Positions 20,101-24,683 of a DNA stretch of 24,683 nucleotides are shown one piece after another. Source of the stretch: Plakobranchus ocellatus (Eukaryota > Mollusca > Gastropoda > Plakobranchidae). Numbering within the stretch: position 1 is the first letter of the stretch; each line of letters opens with the position of its first letter. The position numbers and the translations under genes are program-made. The notes beneath the pieces are model-generated. The model had not been told where the DNA came from, made no database searches, and worked only from the letters and a program-made list of their open reading frames with translations. Location of the stretch: positions 821,810-846,492 of the forward strand of contig BLXT01004508.1 of NCBI GenBank assembly GCA_019648995.1. Reading direction: 5' to 3'.

Positions 20101-22654
20101 ATTATTAATGTATGTTTGTCATATGTTAGTGATGCATTTTTGTGGGCTCAAATGCTGTTGCAAACTTTTTAAATAGGGTGGGTGGCTCGCAAATGACCCT
20201 TGAAGCAAGTATGGCTGATTCATGTCAAATGAAAATTTTCAGTTACTGAAAAAAAATGCTTCTTAAAATTATTTATTTTAGCGTACACGAAATTATTCAT
20301 GTTATAGCTTTACAATACACTTGTTGTGCAGTTAAGTTTTTGCCAAACCTGCATAATAATGCTTGTAAATTTTCACTGCTGTCTAGTCAAGGTTGTTTAG
20401 ATGTCAGAATTTAGTTACATCAGAGAGAATAACCAAAGAAGCACCTTTTTAAAACATGCATGGCATAAGTGCAACAGTCCCACAAAGTGAGTCAGTTTTG
20501 GGTTTAAATCAGTGAGATCACAAAAGAAAATTTACAATTTTAATGAAGAAGTAAAAATTTTGAATGCTTTATGTACAGAGAGTCTATAGCTTGTATATGG
20601 AGAGTTCTCCTCATAGAGAAGCGAGTAGTTTTCCCCCATTTAGTAATTGGTTTTAGCTCCAAGTCACTTATGCAAAATGACAACTCACCTCATTTTGTGG
20701 GACTGCTGCCCTTCAGCATGGAGTATTTTACACAAAAAGTGGCTTTGGCAAAATAAGCTCTTTGTTTAAATAAAAGAGTAAAAAGATGTTCAAATAGCCC
20801 CAACAATGTTGCATAAGTTTCCAAAGTAATGGGAAAATTAGATGTGAAAAGTTATGAACTTTGATAACTGGACCAATATTTATTACACTCATTCCTCTTG
20901 CAAAACGTATCATTTTGTGATGAGGATATACATAAATCTTTTTTTTTTTCCCTTACCACCATATTTGTTCCTTTATCATTTCAGGATATTTCAATGTCTT
21001 TAGGCTAGATATAAGGGTGCATATGACTAGTTACATTTAAAATTTTGATGTTTGAAAAGCAAAGAATTGAAAAACACTAAACACAGAGCATGGGGCCTTA
21101 AATTTGTTTCCCAGACCAGATAATAACTTTGCAAATCAGAGTAGATTTTGATTGTTTTAAGATGTGGTTTTGGAAAACATGAGATCAGTTGCTGACTTGC
21201 AGCTATTTTCGATTGGCAGAAAAAAACATTTGAGGCTGAGTACTCAGAAAGAGAGTGACGGCTCAAAGAGATAACACGACTCTTATTTGCACCAACAAAC
21301 ATAATAAAAGTCTTTATTTTACTTGAATCAAATAGATACAGGATTAGACTTGTTTTTAGAGACTACTGCACATAAGTCTGTTTTACATCTTAAGGTTCTG
21401 TAAGCCTTTGTATTTTTCCTTATTTCTAAAATTTATTTTCCCAGCAATGTCAGGCATCAGTGTGCTTTAATATAGGATGGCAAGAGTGCTTCAAGACTTC
21501 AGAGGATGGGGTTTCAGAAGATGAAATGTGTTTTTTATCCTGCCGTAAGTTTTTTGTTTTTTTTTTTTCAATTATTTTTTTATTGCTAAACCAACTGTTT
21601 GCAAATACTGACTTTTGATGTTGTACTTTCTTTGTCTCTTCTTCTTGATTCTTTGAATGACTTGCAGTTATGTCATTCTTTGTATGGCATTTGAATCATC
21701 ACAAAGGAAGAACTAATATTCCTCTTATTTATTGCTTTGCTCTTTGCAAGTTACTTTACAGATGTCCATTCAACATAGAAGTATATCTTTTTCTTTCTTC
21801 TTGCCTAATTCAATGGTTCTTAATTTTTTTACTTCTGCTATAAACTCCTTATTTTAATCTTTGAAGTTTTCATGAATGACTTATAGTTTGATTGTACTTG
21901 ATTTTAAGCCGGAACAAATATGATATTTTTTATTCAGCTTATAAATATTTACATTTTGTATTGCAAATATTTTGTCATCACCAAAAAATCCAAATTTCAT
22001 TGAGGAATAAAGCATGCTGTAGTTCTTAAATGCCATATCTGCAGCCAGAAATGAGTGACATGCTCCTTGTGATTACTTTTTTAAGGTTGTTTGGTGTAGT
22101 AGAGATCTTTGCATCTTGCTGTATTCTAAAAAAAAAAGTTACTCGAATCTTTAATGGATTGTTGTTTAGAGTTCCTTTTAATGTTTTTTCAAAGTTTATG
22201 GAATATAAATTTCTTTCAAATGCTATTTATCAAAGCAAAGGTAGGGTATGACAGGATTCTTGATAGAAACATCCAAGAGAAGGTAGTGGTAGGAATCTTA
22301 AAATTGACATAAGTAAGCAAAAAAGACACCCACCAACTAAAATTCATAGTAACAAAAGACCAGTTGCTGTACTACTACTTAAAGGCACTCAGAATTTTTA
22401 TGGTTGCACCTGCAACTTTCTCACATTCTCTGATTTTGTGTAATTGTTTGAAATTTAATGTTTGCATAACATACAATCTCAATATTTTACATGTTTGGTC
22501 TCTCTTTACCTTCAATCAGGCAAAGATGCAACAAGTGAGTGTATCAGCTCAACGGATGATGATAAGATTGGGCAAAACACAGAGTTTGCTGATTTGCTAA
22601 ACAGGATTAAAAATAACCGAAATAGTAGCTCAAATGCCATCAAGTTGGCTCCAG
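5490..22654 (+). CDS. ADAM10/Kuzbanian-like membrane metalloprotease, 15 exons, 3' end missing
   Basis: The fifteen exons are 5490-5565, 10528-10663, 11136-11257, 11614-11791, 12689-12794, 13115-13303, 13912-14049, 15221-15407, 16412-16587, 16818-17007, 17241-17388, 19050-19154, 19613-19697, 21445-21544 and 22520-22654. They total 2,071 nt (690 residues plus one base). Visible parts are a signal peptide (1 to about 23), a prodomain (to 233) with cysteine-switch Cys180, a metalloprotease domain with [11 protein letters not shown] at 427-437 and Met460, a disintegrin domain (about 500-589), and the start of the cysteine-rich domain. ADAM10 proteins shed membrane proteins such as Notch and cadherins at the cell surface or in the secretory route; that role is known for the family and inferred here. 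The disintegrin motif GEECDCGY points to ADAM10 rather than ADAM17. Vertebrate ADAM10 is about 750 residues, so the last cysteines, membrane helix and tail lie past the window. Divergence suggests a paralogue or a fast-evolving orthologue. Confidence 0.93.
7767..7820. repeat. G-rich block ending in G18
   Basis: GGGAGGGGGTTGGG, a T run, then GGGAGAG and 18 G in a row. Several G tracts of three or more lie close together on the + strand. Confidence 0.9.
7969..8025. repeat. (CT)n microsatellite in intron 1
   Basis: About 28 CT units after a short C run, on the sense strand. Confidence 0.98.
8082..8140 (-). repeat. SINE head fragment
   Basis: On the minus strand GGTGGTGGCGCAGTGGCTAAGC (8119-8140) contains the A box TGGCGCAGTGGC, close to that of the 9971-10158 element. 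About 30 bases on, GGGCTCGCC looks like a decayed B box. The body is not recognisable, so this may be a truncated copy. Confidence 0.4.
8931..9004. repeat. (TA)n/(CA)n compound microsatellite
   Basis: Long TA repeat with one TT break, then CACACACCCACACACA and more TA. Confidence 0.95.
9343..9369. repeat. (GT)n(AT)n microsatellite
   Basis: Eight or so GT units followed directly by AT units, in an AT-rich part of intron 1. Confidence 0.92.
9971..10158 (+). repeat. tRNA-derived SINE, near full length
   Basis: The element has an internal pol III A box (TGGCACAGTGGC, 9983-9994) and B box (GGGTTCGTGCCCC, 10036-10048) at tRNA-like spacing. A body with AAGCCTGAGATCACC follows, then a short ATC-rich tail (TTATCATCATCATG). 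Its head and body match the minus-strand copy at 1815-1974, so it is a repeat family and not a lone tRNA. It lies in intron 1 in the sense direction. I cannot name the family. Confidence 0.85.
10528..10663 (+). CDS. Exon 2: N-terminal prodomain with RIRR motif
   Basis: The acceptor is ATCTTAG and the donor GTAAAG; the exon enters in phase 1 and leaves in phase 2. It encodes residues 26-70. It contains [11 protein letters not shown] and [11 protein letters not shown], which match the start of the ADAM10 prodomain (the vertebrate counterparts are an LNKYIRHYEGL-like and an HQKHQRAKRAV-like segment). RIRR at 53-56 is a possible proprotein-convertase site, at the same place as the basic RAKR motif of vertebrate ADAM10. 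Confidence 0.93.
11136..11257 (+). CDS. Exon 3: prodomain
   Basis: It enters in phase 2 after TATCCAG and leaves in phase 1 at GTAAGA. It encodes residues 71-111. The [15 protein letters not shown] stretch corresponds to the ADAM prodomain core, where vertebrate ADAM10 has a HFNLRMKRD-like segment. The [10 protein letters not shown] region fits the strand motif that ends in an YxGxI/L pattern in the family. A poly-A run follows directly in the intron. Confidence 0.92.
11411..11510. repeat. (CT)n tract and CCCTCA-type repeats in intron 3
   Basis: A perfect CT repeat of about 54 bases is followed by imperfect CCCTCA/CCCTCC repeats. The whole is pyrimidine-rich on the sense strand and ends about 100 nt before exon 4. 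Confidence 0.96.
11614..11791 (+). CDS. Exon 4: prodomain core
   Basis: It enters in phase 1 after a TTTTTCTAG acceptor and leaves in phase 2 at GTGAGT. It encodes residues 112-170. The pattern [16 protein letters not shown] then FHTIIYPE matches the ADAM10 prodomain segments GFIQTRGGTFYVEPA and FHSVIYHE. Two overlapping N-glycosylation sequons sit at Asn151 and Asn152 (NNTS). The same DNA is also open upstream of the acceptor; I chose the acceptor because phase and homology both fit it. Confidence 0.94.
11939..12004. other. Assembly gap (66 unknown bases)
   Basis: Run of N in intron 4. Because it lies between two exons with matching phase, the coding sequence is not affected unless a small exon is hidden here. 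Confidence 0.99.
12689..12794 (+). CDS. Exon 5: cysteine switch and first furin-type motif
   Basis: It enters in phase 2 after ATACAG and leaves in phase 0 at a weaker donor, GTGATT. It encodes residues 171-206. Cys180 in the context SASCATE lines up with the single free cysteine of the ADAM10 prodomain (GGCADHS in vertebrates), which can bind the active-site zinc and hold the enzyme latent. The exon ends with RHKRE at 202-206, a consensus furin-type site (RxKR). The TYAKLREM stretch matches the helix that follows the switch. Confidence 0.9.
13115..13303 (+). CDS. Exon 6: second furin site and start of the metalloprotease domain
   Basis: It enters and leaves in phase 0 (acceptor ATTAAG, donor GTGAGT) and encodes residues 207-269. 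RFRR at 230-233 is an RxRR furin site, the likely end of the propeptide. The following segment, [18 protein letters not shown], corresponds to NTCQLYIQTDHLFFKYY at the start of the ADAM10 catalytic domain. The sequence NKT gives an N-glycosylation sequon at Asn243, and Cys246 matches the conserved first cysteine of the domain. Confidence 0.95.
13912..14049 (+). CDS. Exon 7: metalloprotease domain
   Basis: It is phase 0 on both sides (acceptor TTTTGCAG, donor GTAAGC) and encodes residues 270-315. [16 protein letters not shown] matches the ADAM10 helix SSHVKAIDTIYQTTDF, and [10 protein letters not shown] matches ISFMVKRI. The frame stays open for about 150 nt into the intron, but the splice donor fits family homology and the next exon. 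Confidence 0.94.
14050..15220 (+). other. Intron 7 (1,171 nt)
   Basis: GT-AG intron of AT-rich DNA. The reading frame is open for its first 147 nt but loses all similarity to ADAM10. Short GTAGTA repeats occur near 15029-15040. I see no other feature. Confidence 0.85.
15221..15407 (+). CDS. Exon 8: metalloprotease domain with a cysteine-bracketed loop
   Basis: Acceptor ACTTTCAG in phase 0, donor GTAAGG in phase 1. It encodes residues 316-377. [12 protein letters not shown] and GGTLGLAWV match the conserved ADAM10 stretches YCLAYVFTDRDF and DGVLGLAWV. Upstream of them, Cys320 and Cys331 bracket a glycine-rich loop ([12 protein letters not shown]) where vertebrate ADAM10 has no cysteine in my recollection. 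Confidence 0.95.
15408..16411 (+). other. Intron 8 (1,004 nt) with tandem duplication
   Basis: GT-AG intron. Its first half holds two nearly identical 120-bp units (listed separately). The rest is AT-rich, with T-rich DNA before the exon 9 acceptor. Confidence 0.85.
15581..15820. repeat. Tandem duplication, 2 x 120 bp
   Basis: The units are 15581-15700 and 15701-15820, in direct and exact tandem. I count three single-base differences: TACC/TATC near the start, TGATTGG/TAATTGG in the middle and AGATCATG/AAATCATG near the end. That is 97.5% identity with no indel. It is inside intron 8. Confidence 0.97.
16412..16587 (+). CDS. Exon 9: active site, first part of the zinc motif
   Basis: Acceptor TCCTCAG in phase 1, donor GTAAAT in phase 0. 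It encodes residues 378-436. The [11 protein letters not shown] and [17 protein letters not shown] segments match ADAM10. His427 and His431 are zinc ligands and Glu428 is the catalytic base of HExxHxxGxxH. The third histidine is the first residue of exon 10, so the motif is cut by intron 9. Confidence 0.97.
16818..17007 (+). CDS. Exon 10: third zinc ligand and Met-turn
   Basis: Acceptor CTTACCAG in phase 0, donor GTAATT in phase 1. It encodes residues 437-499. It begins with His437-Asp438, which completes the zinc motif. GNYIMFPSA at 456-464 holds the Met-turn methionine (460) that marks metzincins. NNKKFSSCS and the final TNCFQ match NNNKFSLCS and NNCF of ADAM10 at the end of the catalytic domain. 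Confidence 0.97.
17126..17177. repeat. Poly-T run with four unknown bases in intron 10
   Basis: T run broken by N at 17132-17135, then 42 T. It sits 63 nt before exon 11. Its length is uncertain. Confidence 0.95.
17241..17388 (+). CDS. Exon 11: disintegrin domain, first half
   Basis: Acceptor TTTTTAAG in phase 1, donor GTGAGG in phase 2. It encodes residues 500-548. [16 protein letters not shown] is close to the ADAM10 signature [16 protein letters not shown] and unlike ADAM17, which has EECDPG. Eight cysteines fall at family spacing, including the vicinal pair Cys529-Cys530. Confidence 0.97.
17389..19049 (+). other. Intron 11 (1,661 nt)
   Basis: GT-AG intron inside the disintegrin domain. 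It has a G10 run near 17586-17595, several T runs and a short TG run near 18639-18648. Nothing in it looks coding. Confidence 0.85.
19050..19154 (+). CDS. Exon 12: disintegrin domain, second half
   Basis: Acceptor TTTGTATAG in phase 2. It encodes residues 549-583 plus two bases (GG). [17 protein letters not shown] and [15 protein letters not shown] match SPSQGPCCTAQCAFK and CRDDSDCAREGICNG of ADAM10. No usable GT donor keeps the frame; the exon ends at 19154, directly before ATATCCTTTT, a U12-type AT donor. Reading past it gives 20 more codons and a stop at 19213-19215. Confidence 0.93.
19155..19612 (+). other. U12-type AT-AC intron (intron 12)
   Basis: The intron starts ATATCCTTTT, a full match to the minor-spliceosome donor consensus ATATCCTTT. 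It ends with AC at 19611-19612. The branch-site-like TTTCTTGAC at 19594-19602 differs from the U12 consensus TTCCTTRAC at one base, and its branch adenosine (19601) is 11 nt from the intron end, inside the short window usual for U12 introns. There is no polypyrimidine tract directly before the acceptor, also usual for this class. Frame and cysteine spacing are kept only with this junction. A GT-AG alternative would need the poor site at 19148 and would alter the conserved SCLG stretch. Confidence 0.88.
19613..19697 (+). CDS. Exon 13: end of disintegrin domain, start of cysteine-rich domain
   Basis: It starts after an AC acceptor in phase 2 and leaves in phase 0 at GTAAGA. It encodes the end of Gly584 and residues 585-612. 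After splicing, Cys582 and Cys589 are separated by six residues, exactly as in ADAM10 (CNGFTALC). [14 protein letters not shown] matches PNFTDCNRHTQVC, with an N-glycosylation sequon at Asn597. Confidence 0.9.
19698..22519 (+). other. Introns 13 and 14
   Basis: Intron 13 (19698-21444, 1,747 nt) and intron 14 (21545-22519, 975 nt) are GT-AG and AT-rich. Short open frames in them have no recognisable similarity and no fitting splice sites. Confidence 0.85.
21445..21544 (+). CDS. Exon 14: cysteine-rich domain
   Basis: Acceptor TTTTCCCAG in phase 0, donor GTAAGT in phase 1. It encodes residues 613-645. [15 protein letters not shown] matches QCAGSICEKYGLEEC of ADAM10. The region then aligns without gaps, but two cysteines conserved in ADAM10 and ADAM17 are replaced by Lys629 and Ser644, while Cys627, Cys641 and Cys645 are kept. 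Confidence 0.93.
22520..22654 (+). CDS. Exon 15: cysteine-rich domain, membrane-proximal part
   Basis: Acceptor TTCAATCAG in phase 1, donor GTGAGT in phase 1. It encodes residues 646-690. [11 protein letters not shown] matches the MKKMDPSTCAST region of ADAM10, and the NAIKLAP ending matches the TITLQPG segment just before the last conserved cysteines. NSSS at 664-667 is a possible sequon. The next exon should begin with a residue like the SPC of ADAM10 and was not found in the window. If the donor is not used, translation stops two codons on (GGT GAG TGA). Confidence 0.88.
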
Positions 22655-24683
22655 GTGAGTGAAAAAAATTATTAAAGAGAAGAACAGTAACAATAAATGC
22701 TTGGTCCAAGTTTTTTTTTTAATTTAATAATGAATGACAGATTTTTTTAAAATTTCCAATATTTATGCCCTTAGACCAATTTCCATGCTTTTGTGTCCTA
22801 GTAAGTTTCTTTGTGTTTCAATAAATTTACAACAGTATCCACTCTCAATATATCCCTAGAGCAATTAATAGACTGTATTCATACATGCTTTGCATCACTA
22901 TTAAGTAGCAACAGATTCTAGATTTGAAGAAAGCAATAGATTTGGTTATTTTATAGACGAGGTTAATTGATTTGTACAAGAACACTGCTTCACTGGCTCG
23001 AATTATAAATCCATCATTTTACTTGTATTGGAGATTTTTACCAGCACTCAGTTAACTTCTGGTTGTCCTCTCTCTAATTCTTGTACTCAGGCTTATCTCT
23101 CCTTGTTAATGTAGGGAATGTGGCCCACATTTGAGAGAAGAGACATGACGCAGACATACCTTCTTCCTCACTATAGTCTTTAATGCACTGAGCGTTTTCT
23201 AAAAATTACAATTTCTTTGCTTTTTGTGTCGGGACATTATCTAATGCAAGTCTGGTGTTTTTACATCTTACAAGTATTTGAGATTGATTAGGCAATAGAT
23301 TTTTTAGTCGATAAAAAACAAGATAGATGATTTTGAGAAGGATGGAAGCCCTGCATGGTAAAGTAATATTTGCAAGCCCCTGATAGCTGTTACTCTTTAA
23401 AGAATTTCCTGGTGGATCCCTGCTTTTGATTATCCAATATTCATTATTTCCATGAAATTACTTCAAAAACATTCTTATTCATGAAAACAAAAAATGTAGT
23501 CTTTTTGCTCTTTCTTATTACCATTATTATCAATTGTCACATTATGAAGTCCTTAGACTACACCATGAAAATAAGTGAGGAGAATTCCCCAGGTAGAGAA
23601 AACCCCTGCAAAAAATAATATGAGAAGACTTAGACTTGAATAATAAATTCCATGGATCTTTTTTTATTCCGCAGAATAATACTAATGGCTTAAATGATGA
23701 TTCACAATGTGTGTGTGTCCCAGCTGATATCTCAGTGCTTTAGATAGAAAGATATTCATAAAGGGCCCTCAAAAACTAGAATATCACTCAAATTTTTCAT
23801 AAAATCATTGTTACAAAACGGTGCGCAAGTTATGAATACAGTTTTTTTTAACACTAACATCAGAGCATGACTTACGAAAAATTTTTCAGCTGAACAGGAC
23901 ACTGATTTTTCTCGCCTTGTTCATACATGAAAAGCACATGGTTTCATGGTCGTCCCTAAGTGATTCATGAGTGTTTCTAAGTTGGATGGAATCCTTAATT
24001 TTGTGTTTATACTGGCAAAAATTATCACAACTGAAAAACGTTTATTGGCCTTCTTTTTCATTTTCACTTCCATGGTTTAACATAAAAGGCTGTCCCCTAA
24101 GCATTGTCTTTAAATAGTAAATACATAAGTCTCTTTGTAATAAGAACAAGTGCATGCAGTCATGTGATATGTGGGGGAAGAAATAAATATGTGCAGGTTT
24201 TTGACAAAATGTTACCATTAAGTGTTTGTGGCATTGCTGAATTTTGTAGTATTAATTTTTAGGAAGTGGTAGAAGCATTTGATTATGCTTCTTTGAGGTT
24301 GAGAAAGCACCTGCAGTTATGCGATATTCGGGGGGGAAAAAATAAGCATCTTATTGTGTTGTGCATTTTTTCCACAAAATGTTACATCTAAAGTTTTTGG
24401 CGTGTTAATTTTTAGGAATGACTGAAGCATTTGGGTATGTGTCTTTAAGATTGACAATTTTCCTGCTAATATTTTGTTGCAGTTTGTGTTGCTTTTAATT
24501 TTGTTGTAATTACTGTTGCATCTGTTCATTTGGCAACGACTGTTTTACCACAGATAAGGATCTGAAAAAGCCATGATGAAATGTTGTGTTAGGGTTTATA
24601 TTTTTCTTTAAGCATATGTAGCATTATTCACTAGTCTGTTCCAAGCATTTTTTATTCCAGTCATTCAAAGCTCCTTTTTTTTT
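22655..24683 (+). other. Intron 15, incomplete at the window edge
   Basis: More than 2 kb follow the exon 15 donor without an exon that both fits phase 1 and encodes the expected cysteine pair and transmembrane segment. The stretch carries an old tandem duplication at 24151-24456. An acceptor-like TTTTATTCCAG ends at 24660, but the 23 bases after it are too few to judge. Confidence 0.7.
24151..24456. repeat. Diverged tandem duplication, about 2 x 155 bp
   Basis: The units are roughly 24151-24305 and 24308-24456. Matching anchors in the same order are GCAGTCATGTGATAT / GCAGTTATGCGATAT, ACAAAATGTTAC in both, GTATTAATTTTTAGGAA / GTGTTAATTTTTAGGAA, GAAGCATTTG in both and CTTTGAGGTTGA / CTTTAAGATTGA. 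Small indels separate the copies. Confidence 0.85.

Noticed and set aside
23675-23760. Possible exon after TTATTCCGCAG, with a cysteine-containing frame
   Set aside because: The exon before it ends in phase 1, which gives GAA TAA, an immediate stop. The open frame is in the wrong phase, rests on a GT repeat and does not look like the ADAM10 membrane-proximal region.
24661-24683. Start of exon 16 after TTTTATTCCAG
   Set aside because: The phase is open, but only 23 bases remain, ending in T runs, and they do not encode the expected proline-cysteine segment.

Overview
This is animal nuclear DNA: AT-rich, with long homopolymer runs, microsatellites, tRNA-derived SINEs and one large intron-split gene. 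The protein belongs to the ADAM10/Kuzbanian branch of membrane metalloproteases but is clearly diverged from vertebrate ADAM10. With the repeat content, this suggests an invertebrate, perhaps a lophotrochozoan such as a mollusc. The species is not provable from the window. No prokaryotic, viral or CRISPR feature is visible.

Layout. Positions 1-5489 are upstream DNA with no supported gene: microsatellites, a C-run next to unknown bases, and two SINE-like copies. Positions 5490-22654 hold fifteen coding exons on the + strand, found by splice sites, phase continuity and similarity to remembered ADAM10. Together they give 2,071 coding bases (690 residues plus one base): signal peptide, prodomain with a cysteine switch, metalloprotease domain, disintegrin domain and part of the cysteine-rich domain. 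Positions 22655-24683 are the unfinished fifteenth intron. The end of the cysteine-rich domain, the transmembrane helix, the cytoplasmic tail and the 3' UTR should lie beyond the right edge.

Main points of interest. Fourteen introns lie within the window. Thirteen are GT-AG, but intron 12 (19155-19612) has every mark of a minor-spliceosome (U12-type) AT-AC intron: an ATATCCTTT donor, a TTTCTTGAC branch site 11 nt from the end, and an AC acceptor. Only this junction keeps the disintegrin frame and the family's cysteine spacing. The zinc-binding motif is split between exons 9 and 10. The cysteine-rich domain lacks two cysteines that ADAM10 and ADAM17 share, which may be the paired loss of one disulfide. 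The catalytic domain has a two-cysteine glycine-rich loop that I do not know from vertebrate ADAM10.

Other structure: two opposite-strand copies of one tRNA-derived SINE family, a recent exact-period 120-bp tandem duplication in intron 8, an old ~155-bp tandem duplication in the last intron, long CT tracts in introns 1 and 3, and three stretches of unknown bases (3011-3012, 11939-12004, 17132-17135).
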